Counted from the first letter of the stretch, positions 9,421-18,839 are shown. The stretch: DNA of 64,000 nucleotides from Congregibacter brevis (GCF_045689245.1 NZ_CP136865.1:744001-808000), one strand, 5' to 3'. Translations and numbers: made by a program. Notes: generated by a model not told the origin, from the letters alone.

Positions 9421-10025
9421 CTGGCGCTTAGCCCGAGCAGTGCCTGCCTGATCTTTGGACGGGTGCAGTCCTCCGATAACCAGATGTCAACAAACTCCTG
9501 ACCAAATTCTGGGTCTTCGATGTGCCCCAGCAGCTCTCCATTGTGACGAAAGGTACTGCGATTCTCCTCATCGAGCTCAAGGCTTAGTACGTCTCCAGAT
9601 GCGATATCTTTCCAGATAGTGGCGAGTTCTGAGCGCCAGGAATCTTTGCGAGGATGATCGCGGCCCATATCGCTCCACTCCATGAGAGTGCGCTCCAAAA
9701 GGGCGTCAGCCTTTACATCCAGGAGATACTGAATCTCGAGTTTTAGAGGGCGAACGCCGTTATTGTATTGGCCAGAAGGGGTGTAAAGAGCTGAGTCATA
9801 CACAGACCAGAACAGAAATTTGAGACGCGCTTCACCCACTTTTTGCAGCTCGAGCTGCTCTGCGGTTTGCTGAAGGGAGTTGGCCGCAGCCTCTTTCACC
9901 AGTGTCTCGGTGGCCACCGCTAAGGAGGTTAGCAATATCAACGTAAGAACCCCCGTACGGCTGCGACGGGAACTTTGATTCTTTTGGATAGTAGAGTTCA
10001 GCACGGTGCATCTCACGAACAACAT
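9417..10025 (-). CDS. Exported protein, chalcone-isomerase-like domain
   Basis: A 202-residue protein with a hydrophobic export segment (GVLTLILLTSLAVATETLV, about residues 25-43) and then a domain containing KVGEARLKFLFWSVYDSALY, LEIQYLLDVKADALLERTL and FVDIWLSEDC. These resemble bacterial chalcone isomerase-like proteins, which are periplasmic and lack a proven enzymatic role. The assignment is by motif memory and is moderately secure. The long N-terminus before the hydrophobic segment makes the start uncertain. The 3' end overlaps glpD by 4 bp in convergent orientation. Confidence 0.6.
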   Translation of the reverse strand: MLFVRCTVLNSTIQKNQSSRRSRTGVLTLILLTSLAVATETLVKEAAANSLQQTAEQLELQKVGEARLKFLFWSVYDSALYTPSGQYNNGVRPLKLEIQYLLDVKADALLERTLMEWSDMGRDHPRKDSWRSELATIWKDIASGDVLSLELDEENRSTFRHNGELLGHIEDPEFGQEFVDIWLSEDCTRPKIRQALLGLSAS

Positions 10026-10067
10026 GAACTCTATTTACGGTGGGTGTAAAGGATCAGATGAATCTGA

Positions 10068-11447
10068 CTAGCCAGTGTTGCTTCCAGTGGAGCGCTCCGC
10101 GGCTCTGACCAGTATCTCGCCAAAGATGAGAGCGACAACGACACCAATGATGACCAACCATTGAGGGCCATCCTCAGGAGTCACCATAAACAGTGTGACT
10201 GCGGTTAGGAGAATCACGCCACATAACAGGGCGCTGATCCGAGCGCCCCATGCCCCTCCGGGCACTCGAAAGGGCCTGGGGTGCTCGCCGTCTGCGCCGC
10301 GGAGGCGCAGAAACGCCAGGACCATGCCGAGATAAGGCAGCATGAAGAGCACCGAGCTAAAAGCGAAGAGTGACCAGAACAGGTCTTCGTTGCTACCGGA
10401 CACAAAGCCATAGCTCACTAGCGCAAGGGTGCTGACAGCCCCCGTTAGTAGTGCTGCGCCAACCGGTGAGCCATTACTGGGCAGCTCTATGCCAAACCAC
10501 GCGGGGAGTTCCTTCTCCAATGATGCCTCCGCGGCAGCCCTGTTAGCCCCCATCGACCATGCCGCACAGCTTGAGTAGATGCCCAATAAAAAGCACAGGC
10601 CCAGTGCGGTTATCAGGGTGCCCGCGCCCGAAATCCCATAGAGCGAGACCTCCAGCACATCAATCACGCCCACTACGATATCAATGTCGGCGGTAGGCGT
10701 CGTAGCTAGTACCGCGAAGGTGCCAAGCACTGAAAGGCTTAGCACGATAAGTCCCGACCACAGGACTGCTCTGGGGACATCGCGTTCCGGATTTCGCATT
10801 TCTGCTGCTCCAGAGCTTGCCAGCTCAAAACCGAGCATGCCGTAGATGATTACCGGTAAGAATTGCAGTCCTTCGCCCCAGCGTGGAGTCAGAGTGGTGA
10901 TCGTTATGGGGTTTGCCAAATCGTGAGTAGACAAAAACCGCCACGTGCCTGCGATCAAAGCCGCGAATAGCAGAAACTTTGCGATTGCACCGATGTTGGG
11001 AATCCATTTACCAAATTTGAGAGCGACCACATTGGCGCTTACCGTGAGCCATGTGATGGCAATGGCGATACCAATTTGTGTCGACAGGGAAGCTTCGAGT
11101 TGAAAGATTCGGTTAGATACCCCAGCAAACAGGATGAACATCGCGGGTAGCCAGAGGGCCATATTCACCCAGTAGCAGTAGGTAACCCGAGATGCCCATC
11201 GCCCTCCAAAGGCATTACGAATCCAGGTATAGATACCCCCCTGTTCCGGGTAGCTGCAACCTAACTCCGCGCTGATTAAACCCATGGGTAAGAAGAACAG
11301 CGTACCGAGAATCGCCCACCAGGAAAGACTCGAGACACCGGCGGAGGCCGTGGAAGCTAGGGTGTCAGGTAGGAGAATGGCCGATACGGTGAACAGCACC
11401 AGATCGCGCTGGCGGAGCGTTTTGGGATGCTGGATTGTGTCGGTCAT
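10068..11447 (-). CDS. APC-family amino acid/polyamine permease
   Basis: A 459-residue inner-membrane transporter with about 12 hydrophobic segments. The first helices carry FTVSAILLPDTLASTASAG and SYPEQGGIYTWIRNAFG, typical of the amino acid-polyamine-organocation superfamily in the branch of glutamate/GABA antiporters and putrescine importers. Downstream of the aminotransferase by about 100 bp on the same strand, and beside a PuuA-like ligase, it is best read as the uptake system for an amine or polyamine; the exact substrate is inference. No Shine-Dalgarno is obvious before the ATG at 11447. Confidence 0.85.
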   Translation of the reverse strand: MTDTIQHPKTLRQRDLVLFTVSAILLPDTLASTASAGVSSLSWWAILGTLFFLPMGLISAELGCSYPEQGGIYTWIRNAFGGRWASRVTYCYWVNMALWLPAMFILFAGVSNRIFQLEASLSTQIGIAIAITWLTVSANVVALKFGKWIPNIGAIAKFLLFAALIAGTWRFLSTHDLANPITITTLTPRWGEGLQFLPVIIYGMLGFELASSGAAEMRNPERDVPRAVLWSGLIVLSLSVLGTFAVLATTPTADIDIVVGVIDVLEVSLYGISGAGTLITALGLCFLLGIYSSCAAWSMGANRAAAEASLEKELPAWFGIELPSNGSPVGAALLTGAVSTLALVSYGFVSGSNEDLFWSLFAFSSVLFMLPYLGMVLAFLRLRGADGEHPRPFRVPGGAWGARISALLCGVILLTAVTLFMVTPEDGPQWLVIIGVVVALIFGEILVRAAERSTGSNTG

Positions 11448-11549
11448 GCAGTGTTCTCGATGCCTACAGACTTCGAGATTAGCACGAGGGTCACGACTAG
11501 CTACTGGAAACTAGGAATTCAGCCGATTTAGTCCAAGGCAGAGTTTTCT

Positions 11550-12923
11550 TTAGTCACCGATGCCGTAATGCTGAGCCGTAGCATCTAGAGCTGCTGTCAG
11601 CTTATCCATGAGGTAGTCGATATGCTCATGCTCGCAGATAAGCGGAGGAGACATGATCATGGCATCCCCGGTTTGACGCACCATGAGACCGAGACTGTTT
11701 GCTGTATCTCGACAGAACACTGCGCCTGCAGAGTCCGGGGCGAGGCGTTGGCGTGTTTCTTTGTTGGCAACCAGCTCAACCGCTGCAAAGCAGCCTCTAC
11801 CGCGAACCTGGCCGACGATGGGATGATCAATTAACGACTCGAGGCGGCTCTGGAAATAGGGTGCGAGATGCTCTGCGGCGCGGCCAACGATGTTTTGTTC
11901 GTGGAGTATATCCAGGGTCGCCAGACCCGCTGCGCAGGAGGCCGGATGTCCAGAGTAGGTCAGGCCGTGTGCGAACTCTCCGCCGCTGGCCATGAGTACG
12001 TCAGCGACTTTGTCGGACACCAATACGCCGCCAAGCGGCATATAGCCGTTGGTTACTGCCTTTGCGAAGGTGATGAGGTCGGGCTGCATACCGAAGGTCT
12101 GGCTTCCCCACCACTGACCGGTACGTCCAAAGCCGCAGATGACCTCGTCAGCGATAAGTAGAATGTCCCGTTCGTTACAAATGCGCTGAAGTTCTGGCCA
12201 ATAGGTGTCCGGGGGAACAATAACGCCGCCGGCCCCCTGAACCGGCTCGGCGATAAATGCAGCCACACGGTCCTCTCCCAATTCGTCAATCTTGGATTCC
12301 AGCCCTCGAGCAACCCGCAGGCCAAAGCTATCCTGATCTTCTCCGGGCTCGGCAAGCTCAAACCAGTGTGGCTGGTTGATGTGGTGTATGTAGTTCAGCC
12401 CCACTGCCTGTTCGTGCATGGCTTTCATTCCGCCTAGGGATGCCGCAGCGATGGTGCTACCGTGATAGGCGTTTTTGCGGCTGATGATCAGTTTTTTCTC
12501 GGGCTTACCGAGGAGATCGTAGTAACGATGCACCATACGAATGTTCGTATCGTTAGCTTCCGAGCCCGAATTTGTGAAAAACACGTGATCGAAACCGTCC
12601 GGGGCTATTTTGGTAAGTGCTGCGGCCAGCTCCACCGCGGGTTGGTTCGAACAGTTAAAGAAGTTGTTGTAGTAAGGCAGCTGCTGCATTTGATCGAACA
12701 CAGCTTGTTTGATGCGATCTTGGCTGTAGCCGAGGTTGCAGCACCACAAGCCGGACATGCCATCCAGCATTCCATTGCCATCACTGTCGTAGATGAACAC
12801 GCCTTCAGCGCGACTGAAAATCCGGCCATTGCCCTTGGCATAGTCATGAAAGTCCGTGAACGGATGAAGGTGATGTGCCCGATCGAGCGCCTTGAGGCTG
12901 GCAGTGTCTGCGGTGCTGTTCAT
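11550..12923 (-). CDS. Class III PLP aminotransferase, putrescine/polyamine:pyruvate type
   Basis: A 457-residue fold-type I transaminase. The PLP-binding lysine is Lys288 in ITFAKAVTNGYMPLG, the cofactor aspartate is Asp259 in LLIADEVICGFGRTG, and the phosphate-binding NSGSEANDT is at 118-126. Similarity is closest to omega-aminotransferases such as SpuC that move the amino group of putrescine, cadaverine or beta-alanine to pyruvate. The start is the ATG at 12923 (MNSTADTASL); the frame stays open upstream to 13403, but that part is antisense to the ligase gene and non-homologous. It is divergent from the PuuA-like ligase and co-directional with the APC permease, which supports a polyamine-catabolic module. 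Confidence 0.9.
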   Translation of the reverse strand: MNSTADTASLKALDRAHHLHPFTDFHDYAKGNGRIFSRAEGVFIYDSDGNGMLDGMSGLWCCNLGYSQDRIKQAVFDQMQQLPYYNNFFNCSNQPAVELAAALTKIAPDGFDHVFFTNSGSEANDTNIRMVHRYYDLLGKPEKKLIISRKNAYHGSTIAAASLGGMKAMHEQAVGLNYIHHINQPHWFELAEPGEDQDSFGLRVARGLESKIDELGEDRVAAFIAEPVQGAGGVIVPPDTYWPELQRICNERDILLIADEVICGFGRTGQWWGSQTFGMQPDLITFAKAVTNGYMPLGGVLVSDKVADVLMASGGEFAHGLTYSGHPASCAAGLATLDILHEQNIVGRAAEHLAPYFQSRLESLIDHPIVGQVRGRGCFAAVELVANKETRQRLAPDSAGAVFCRDTANSLGLMVRQTGDAMIMSPPLICEHEHIDYLMDKLTAALDATAQHYGIGD

Positions 12924-13041
12924 ATTAAGTTTCTCTGCTTTAAGATGAGGAAGTGTGTCACAGCCACGCGTCGCTGCCATTAACCCAAAGGTGTTGCCAA
13001 ATGTACTGTTCTTCGACCGATCGCCACTACCGGAAGCCATC

Positions 13042-14388
13042 GTGAGCTCCTCCTCGCAACTTGACAGTTTCCTTGAGCAACACCCGGATATTGAGCTCTT
13101 CGAGATTGTTCTTGCAGATGTGTCGGGAGGACTCCGCGGCAAGTGGGTCACCCGCGACAAACTTAGCACCGTGTTTGCCGATGAACTGAAACTACCCATC
13201 AGCTCCCTCGTTTTTGATAGTTGGGGCAGGGACGTTGAGGAGTGGGTGTTTCTCAGTGGAGACGGCGATGGTTGCTGTGTTGCAGAGCCCTGGAGTTTGG
13301 TGCCTATGCCTTGGGGTAAGCGACCCATGGCGCAGGTGCTAGTCAGTCTCGACCATGAAGATGGGACTCGCAATGGCCTTGATCCGCGGCGTATTTTGGG
13401 CAATGTCGAAGCGCGCTTTCGAGAGCGTGGCCTGCAGCCCGTGGTTGCCAGCGAAATGGAGTTTTTTCTGCTGGATACTCAGCGGGACGCCCAAGGGCGT
13501 CCTTATCATACGCAACGAGACAGCGTGGGAGGTGCCCTGGGATCGGGGCAAACCTATGGCCTGGAGGCGATGGCCGAGGTCGAGGACTTCATGCACGCAG
13601 TACGCGAGTGCTGCGAAGTGCAAAATTTAGCGGTAGATACTCTGATCAAGGAGGGTGCGCCGTCGCAGTACGAGATCAACCTGCTGCATCATCCGGACGC
13701 ACTGCTTGCTGCGGATCAGGCGCTGCTGCTCAAACGTGCCATTCGTGGTGTCGCGCGAAGTTTCGAGCGCATCGCCACTTTCATGGCCAAGCCCTTTGGC
13801 GAACTAGCCGGGAACGGTATGCATTTGCACTGCAGTATTGTGGACAGCAGTGGCAACAATCTCTTCAATGATGGAACGCCGCAGGGCAGCCCATTGCTGC
13901 GCCATGCGATAGCCGGATGCATGCATACCTTGCCCGACGTGATGTTACTGCTGGCACCCACCATGAACTCCTATCGTCGTTTTCAGCGGGGTATGCACGC
14001 GCCGTTGGCTCCTTGCTGGGGCTACGAAAACCGCACGGTTGCGCTGCGTGTGCCCGCTGGCCCGTTGTCCGCCATGCGCTTGGAGCATCGTGTGGGTGGG
14101 GCGGACGCACAGCCGCATCTCGCTGTTGCGGCGTTGCTTGCAGGCATGCTCTACGGCATTGAACATGAGCTGGAGCCCCCAAAGGCCCTCGAGGGAAACG
14201 CCTGGGAACAGCTGGAGCCGAGTCTGCCGCAGCACTGGAGCGATGCATTGGATATTTTTCGGCGGTCGCGGTTCGTAGCGGAGTATCTGGGGGCGTCTTT
14301 TCAAGAGGTGTATGGTCTTGTGAAACAGCAGGAGATTGACGAGTTTGGCAGGCATGTCACGCCACTGGAGTACGACACCAATTTGTAG
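13042..14388 (+). CDS. puuA: Glutamine-synthetase-family gamma-glutamyl-polyamine ligase (PuuA-like)
   Basis: An ATP-dependent ligase of the glutamine synthetase superfamily expected to attach gamma-glutamate to putrescine or a related amine. Visible family features are ELFEIVLADVSGGLRGKW at the N-terminus, EMEFFLLD (metal-binding Glu), AGNGMHLHCSI (catalytic His region), and YENRTVALRVP followed by EHRVGGADAQPHLAVAALLAG, which match the PuuA/GlnA4 branch rather than the housekeeping enzyme. I prefer GTG at 13042 (GGAAG five bases upstream) because it leaves room for a divergent promoter. A GTG at 12955 would add 29 residues and is possible. Neighbouring permease and aminotransferase support polyamine use. 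Confidence 0.82.
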   Translation: MSSSSQLDSFLEQHPDIELFEIVLADVSGGLRGKWVTRDKLSTVFADELKLPISSLVFDSWGRDVEEWVFLSGDGDGCCVAEPWSLVPMPWGKRPMAQVLVSLDHEDGTRNGLDPRRILGNVEARFRERGLQPVVASEMEFFLLDTQRDAQGRPYHTQRDSVGGALGSGQTYGLEAMAEVEDFMHAVRECCEVQNLAVDTLIKEGAPSQYEINLLHHPDALLAADQALLLKRAIRGVARSFERIATFMAKPFGELAGNGMHLHCSIVDSSGNNLFNDGTPQGSPLLRHAIAGCMHTLPDVMLLLAPTMNSYRRFQRGMHAPLAPCWGYENRTVALRVPAGPLSAMRLEHRVGGADAQPHLAVAALLAGMLYGIEHELEPPKALEGNAWEQLEPSLPQHWSDALDIFRRSRFVAEYLGASFQEVYGLVKQQEIDEFGRHVTPLEYDTNL

Positions 14389-14456
14389 TTTTGCTGTGCT
14401 ACTAGTCACACCCGCTATCATCAGTTAGCGTTTGTATATCAGTTTCAGGAGACACC

Positions 14457-15365
14457 ATGAGTTTTTTTAGCTGTGAAGAAGCCGAATGTCGGGAGCAAGA
14501 CAGCCACATTCGCTTACGTATAGAGCCGCGCGAGAAAGACCTTGGTGAGTTTAGTGTTCGTCGCGTTCTGCCGGCAGCTCGACAACGCATGGTTGGGCCT
14601 TTTGTCTTTTTCGATCACATGGGGCCGGCAGAGTTTCCCCCCGGTAAAGGCATCGACGTTCGGCCTCACCCGCATATTGGTATCGCCACTATTACCTACC
14701 TTTTCGAGGGCGAGATTCTTCATCGGGACAGCTTAGGGGTTGTGCAGCCCATTCATCCAGGCGCTATTAATCTGATGACTGCGGGTCATGGCATCGTCCA
14801 CTCAGAGCGCCCCGGCTCAGATCTCAATGAGCAGTCCAAGCTCCACGGTATCCAGTCATGGATTGCGCTGCCCGCAGAGCAGCAGGAGATAGCACCGGAC
14901 TTTACCCATTACGCTGCGGCCGATTTACCGCAGTGGGAAGATGGTGGTGTGACCTTCAGATTGATTATGGGAGAGCTTGCCGGTCATCAATCACCGGTAA
15001 AAACCTACTCGCGAACCTTGTATGCCGATCTCAACGTCGACGCCGCGGCGGAGACTCGCATTGCGCTGCAGGAACAGGAGCATGCGCTCTATGTCGCCGA
15101 GGGCGCTGTAGTTTTGGATGGCGAAGCTGTCCCTTCGGGCGTCATGGTCGTCCTTGAAGGCGGGGATGAGGTGGTGCTCACAGCCTCCGAAGCGGCTCGA
15201 GTACTTTTGATAGGCGGAGATCCCCTCGGCGAGCGCCACATGTACTGGAACTTTGTCAGCAATAGTCTCGAGCGAATCGATAAAGCGAAAGCTGATTGGC
15301 GCGAAGGGAGCTTTCCGGGTGTGCCCGGGGATGACGAGTTTATTCCTTTGCCCGAGGACGCATGA
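14457..15365 (+). CDS. Pirin family bicupin
   Basis: A 302-residue cytoplasmic bicupin. The metal-binding signature is present: GIDVRPHPHIGIATITYLFEG supplies two His, and GHGIVHSE supplies the third His and the Glu. Some pirins are quercetin dioxygenases and others are regulators of redox metabolism; nothing here decides between them. CAGGAGA lies just before the ATG at 14457. The stop is separated from the KefF-like start by 4 bp, so pirin heads a pirin-KefF-KefC operon, which points to a redox or electrophile-stress role by context. Confidence 0.92.
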   Translation: MSFFSCEEAECREQDSHIRLRIEPREKDLGEFSVRRVLPAARQRMVGPFVFFDHMGPAEFPPGKGIDVRPHPHIGIATITYLFEGEILHRDSLGVVQPIHPGAINLMTAGHGIVHSERPGSDLNEQSKLHGIQSWIALPAEQQEIAPDFTHYAAADLPQWEDGGVTFRLIMGELAGHQSPVKTYSRTLYADLNVDAAAETRIALQEQEHALYVAEGAVVLDGEAVPSGVMVVLEGGDEVVLTASEAARVLLIGGDPLGERHMYWNFVSNSLERIDKAKADWREGSFPGVPGDDEFIPLPEDA

Positions 15366-15369
15366 GACG

Positions 15370-15990
15370 GTGAGCGAACGCCGCATATTGGTACTGTTTG
15401 CCCACCCGTCCCCCGGTCGCTCGGAGATCAACAGACATCTTGCGACTGTGGCAAAACAGCATCCCCATGCCACCTTTGTGGACCTATACGCCGAATACCC
15501 CGACTACCGCATTGATATCGACAAAGAACAGCAACGTCTTTGCGAACACGATGTGATTGTTTTTTTGTTTCCCCTGTACTGGTATTCGACACCGGCGCTC
15601 CTTAAAGAATGGCAGGATTTGGTGCTTGAACATGGGTTTGCTTACGGCAGCGAAGGCACGGCGTTGGCGGGAAAGTATTTTCTCTGCGCTTGCAGTGCCG
15701 GTGGGGCAGGTTCAGCCTATGATGTGAGTGGTTACAATCACCACAGTCTCCGCGATCTACTGGTTCCTCTGGAGCAGACGGCGACTTTATGCCACATGCG
15801 TTATATCCCGCCCTTCGCGCTCTTTAGTTCCCGTACAGCGGTTGAGGAGGGGAGACGGGAGGCGCACCTACAGGCTTTTTCTTCGCTCCTTGACCAGCTG
15901 GCAAGCGAGTCCATCGATGCCTGGACCCAAAGCGATGCCTGTACCATTAACGAACTGTTGGCGGACAAGCCATCGGAGGTGGCCCAGTGA
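15370..15990 (+). CDS. kefF: KefF-like NAD(P)H:quinone oxidoreductase
   Basis: A 206-residue flavodoxin-fold reductase. The FMN-phosphate loop is seen at ILVLFAHPSPGRSEIN and the active-site segment at FLFPLYWYSTPALLKEWQDLV; CSAGGAGSAYD follows. These are the KefF/MdaB/NQO hallmarks. KefF binds KefC and promotes its glutathione-adduct-gated potassium efflux; that role is inferred from the adjacent gene. The start is GTG at 15370, 4 bp after the pirin stop; an in-frame extension to 15253 overlaps pirin and is rejected. The end overlaps the next start as GTGA. Confidence 0.88.
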   Translation: MSERRILVLFAHPSPGRSEINRHLATVAKQHPHATFVDLYAEYPDYRIDIDKEQQRLCEHDVIVFLFPLYWYSTPALLKEWQDLVLEHGFAYGSEGTALAGKYFLCACSAGGAGSAYDVSGYNHHSLRDLLVPLEQTATLCHMRYIPPFALFSSRTAVEEGRREAHLQAFSSLLDQLASESIDAWTQSDACTINELLADKPSEVAQ

Positions 15991-17912
15991 CTGGCCTGCT
16001 TCTCGAGGTTTTTGTATATCTGGCAGCCGCCGTTATCGCAGTGCCGCTGGCCAAGCGTTTTGGACTGGGGTCGGTGCTAGGTTACCTGGTGGCCGGGGTC
16101 GTTATTGGTCCTACCCTTGGCCTTGTGGGTTCGGAGGAGAGCGTCACCATTCAACACTACGCAGAGTTCGGCGTAGTGATGATGCTATTTCTTGTGGGTC
16201 TGGAGCTAGAGCCCGCCATGCTCTGGCGCATGCGAAGCCGTCTTCTAGGGCTTGGCGGTCTGCAGGTTTTTGTCAGCGCCGGTATTTTTTCCGCGATCGC
16301 GTGGCAGTTCGGCTTGGATTGGCGCACCGCGGTTGCGGTAGGTTTGTTGTTGAGTCTGTCCTCCACGGCGATTGTGCTTCAAACCTTTCAGGAGAAGGGC
16401 CTCAATAAATCCGAGGGCGCTCGAAGCGCATTTTCGGTGCTGCTTTTTCAAGACATTGCCGTCATTCCAATGCTCGCTCTGATTCCATTGCTGGCGATAC
16501 CCGAGCTGATGGATGCCGGGGGAATACCTGTCGACGATGGGCATCACGACTTGAGTTTGGTGGAGGGCCTTTCGGGATGGATGCACGCAGCGGTGGTACT
16601 TTCGTCTATCGCGGCAGTCGTGGTCGCAGGACACTTTTTAACGCGACCTTTGTTCAGCTTCATAGCCTCTACGGGCCTTCGCGAGGCATTTACAGCTGCA
16701 GCACTCATGCTCGTTATTGGCATTGCGCTCCTTATGAGTCTGGTGGGGCTCTCGCCAGCGCTGGGAACATTTCTGGCGGGGGTTGTTCTCGCCAACAGTG
16801 AGTTCCGTCATGAGCTCGAGAGCGATATCGAGCCCTTTAAAGGACTGCTCCTGGGCTTGTTCTTCATTACCGTAGGCGCTGGCGTTCAGTTTGGCTTGTT
16901 AATCGAACAGGCCGGCCTGGTAATTTCTCTAACGCTTGGTGTGATCTTTCTGAAGGCCGCAGTGCTGTTTGTTCTGGCTCTCATGTTTGGTGTTCGCCGC
17001 GCCGACGGCTGGCTGTTCACTTTGAGTCTTGCTCAGGCGGGCGAGTTCGGTTTTGTACTTATTAGCTATGCCTCACAGAACAGTGTGTTACCCGCTGACC
17101 TTGTCCCGATTCTGCTTCTGGTGGTGGCGCTGTCGATGTTCCTCACACCTTTACTGTTCATTGCATTTGATCACCTAGTGCTGCCGCGCTACGCATCGAA
17201 TACTGAGGGCGGAGAGAGCGACGAGATTGACGATCGTGGTCCGGTCATCATCGCGGGGAGCGGACGCTTTGGCCAAATCGTGAATCGCATGCTCCGTGCC
17301 AACCAGATTCCCACGGTGGTACTAGAGAGAAGCCCCGAGCAGATCGATAACATGCGTCAAGTCAATGTGAAGAGCTATTTTGGTGATGCTACGCGGCCCG
17401 ATCTTCTGCACGCGGCAGGCGTCGAGGACGCCTCGTTGTTCGTCGTGGCCATCGACGATCGGGAGCAGTGCCTAGAACTAACCAAGCATCTAAAACATGC
17501 TCACCCGAAGCTTAAGGTGTTGGCGCGAGCGTACGATCGAGCTCACTTGTACGCGCTTCGGCAGGCGGGAGCCGACTGGGTGGTTAGCGAGACTTATTAC
17601 TCGGCGCTACACATGGGCAAACAGGCATTGCGAGCGATGGATTACCATCCGTTTCGCGCGCAGAATCTCACTGCGGCTTTTGACGAGGCCGAAGCCAAAG
17701 GCCGCGATGCGCTTTACGAACAATGGCTGCGGAAGGACGAAGACGAGAGCTTTGGTCGCGGCTTTCAGTCGCTGTTTATAGAGTTGGAGGAAGCGTTGCA
17801 CGGCATGATGCTTTACGACCGCGACGATGGCCACGCTCGCAGTGAGCGGGGCTGGACGCCACCGCCCAAGGGCTACACTGACTCTTTTGACGACAAGACT
17901 TCTGAACGGTAG
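15987..17912 (+). CDS. kefC: KefB/KefC-type glutathione-regulated K+/H+ antiporter
   Basis: A 641-residue CPA2 transporter. The first about 390 residues are hydrophobic with roughly 12 membrane segments, including LVAGVVIGPTLGLV and FLVGLELEPAMLWRMRSRLLG. The C-terminal RCK/TrkA-N domain begins at about 412 with PVIIAGSGRFGQIVNRML and YFGDATRPDLLHAAG. The GTG start overlaps the kefF stop, so the antiporter and its activator subunit should be made in fixed ratio. It is expected to protect against electrophiles by acidifying the cytoplasm when glutathione adducts form. The stop abuts, tail to tail, the next minus-strand gene with no spacer. Confidence 0.92.
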   Translation: MTGLLLEVFVYLAAAVIAVPLAKRFGLGSVLGYLVAGVVIGPTLGLVGSEESVTIQHYAEFGVVMMLFLVGLELEPAMLWRMRSRLLGLGGLQVFVSAGIFSAIAWQFGLDWRTAVAVGLLLSLSSTAIVLQTFQEKGLNKSEGARSAFSVLLFQDIAVIPMLALIPLLAIPELMDAGGIPVDDGHHDLSLVEGLSGWMHAAVVLSSIAAVVVAGHFLTRPLFSFIASTGLREAFTAAALMLVIGIALLMSLVGLSPALGTFLAGVVLANSEFRHELESDIEPFKGLLLGLFFITVGAGVQFGLLIEQAGLVISLTLGVIFLKAAVLFVLALMFGVRRADGWLFTLSLAQAGEFGFVLISYASQNSVLPADLVPILLLVVALSMFLTPLLFIAFDHLVLPRYASNTEGGESDEIDDRGPVIIAGSGRFGQIVNRMLRANQIPTVVLERSPEQIDNMRQVNVKSYFGDATRPDLLHAAGVEDASLFVVAIDDREQCLELTKHLKHAHPKLKVLARAYDRAHLYALRQAGADWVVSETYYSALHMGKQALRAMDYHPFRAQNLTAAFDEAEAKGRDALYEQWLRKDEDESFGRGFQSLFIELEEALHGMMLYDRDDGHARSERGWTPPPKGYTDSFDDKTSER

Positions 17913-18215
17913 CTACTTCTGAGAAGGCAGCAGCTTTGAGATGGAGTCCAGATAGCGCGCAAAGGCGTGACGGCCGGCCTCGGTAATCACTGCCTCTGTG
18001 AGCGGTTTGCGCCCTGCAAAACGCTTTTCAATGCTGATGTAGCCTGCATCCTCGAGCTTCCGTAGGTGCACCGAGAGATTGCCATCGCTTGCCTGTAGTT
18101 GACCCGCTAGGTCCTTAAACGCCGCACGCTCAGCACCGATGAGATAGGCCATTACTCCCAGGCGAATGCGCCCGTGGATCACATCGTCTAGGTCGTCTAT
18201 GCGAAATTCAGCCAT
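17913..18215 (-). CDS. Small winged-helix transcriptional regulator
   Basis: A 100-residue protein that is almost entirely a winged helix. FKDLAGQLQASDGNLSVHLRKLEDAGYISIEKRF gives the recognition helix and wing, as in the MarR/ArsR-like HTH group (a single-domain transcriptional regulator). No effector domain or metal-binding cysteines are present. It starts 9 bp after the stop of a six-helix membrane protein, so the two are cotranscribed. Such membrane protein plus regulator pairs are common and their ligand is usually unknown. The target is probably its own operon, which is inference. Confidence 0.85.
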   Translation of the reverse strand: MAEFRIDDLDDVIHGRIRLGVMAYLIGAERAAFKDLAGQLQASDGNLSVHLRKLEDAGYISIEKRFAGRKPLTEAVITEAGRHAFARYLDSISKLLPSQK

Positions 18216-18224
18216 GAGACTGGA

Positions 18225-18839
18225 TCAGTGAGTCTGTTTTGCTGTGCGAGTGATATGGATGCCTGGTAGTAGCGCGCATGCTACCAGCGCAGTGGTGTAT
18301 GACAGCCAGCCATAAGGTGTTGGTGCGAACCACGCAACAAGAATCATGGAGCAAAAGCTGATAGCGGTGATTAGCTTCATCCAGCCTTGCTCGCTCAAGA
18401 CGCCGGTTATCCACCAAACTAGTCCGTAAATCGCGAGCACGCTTAAGGACATTGTGCTCAAGATTTCGGGGCTCGCAAGCCGATCAGCCATTACAGAACT
18501 GGATATCCAAAAGGCAAAGATACCGAGTCCAGCACCACTCCAGGTCGCGTTGATAAAGCGATTCTTGCCTCTTTCTGTGGACTGTCTATCGCGATGTATC
18601 AGTAAAAATATGGTCGCGGCGAAACCTGCAGAGGCTATGAGGAACACCCAGCCAAGGAATGCTTCGGGAATGGAGAAAGAGCCTAACTGTGCGAGAGCAA
18701 GTAAGAAACTTGCACTGCCAAACCAGGCGCCACCCGCGACCAGGTAGGGACCAATTTGCAAGGGTTGGGACATTCCAGCCTCGGCCAGAGAGCGTAGCGA
18801 GGTGAGGTCAGACTCCAGGCTATTTTCTACGTTCTGCAT
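18225..18839 (-). CDS. Six-helix inner-membrane protein of unknown function
   Basis: I do not recognise a family. The 204-residue protein has a short charged N-terminus (about 25 residues) and then about six hydrophobic helices, with positively charged loops such as HRDRQSTERGKNR. There are no catalytic motifs. It is the first gene of a two-gene unit with the small winged-helix regulator, and it lies about 210 bp from the LuxR-type gene. AAAAGGAG lies just upstream of the ATG at 18839. A partner membrane sensor of the regulator is possible but not shown. Confidence 0.75.
   Translation of the reverse strand: MQNVENSLESDLTSLRSLAEAGMSQPLQIGPYLVAGGAWFGSASFLLALAQLGSFSIPEAFLGWVFLIASAGFAATIFLLIHRDRQSTERGKNRFINATWSGAGLGIFAFWISSSVMADRLASPEILSTMSLSVLAIYGLVWWITGVLSEQGWMKLITAISFCSMILVAWFAPTPYGWLSYTTALVACALLPGIHITRTAKQTH

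Noticed and set aside
12924..13403. N-terminal extension of the aminotransferase frame
   Set aside because: It is antisense to the PuuA-like gene, has no family similarity, and the conserved protein starts at the ATG at 12923.
15728..16408. 226-residue open frame overlapping kefF and kefC
   Set aside because: Out-of-frame shadow with Arg/Ser-rich composition; both kefF and kefC fully explain the region.
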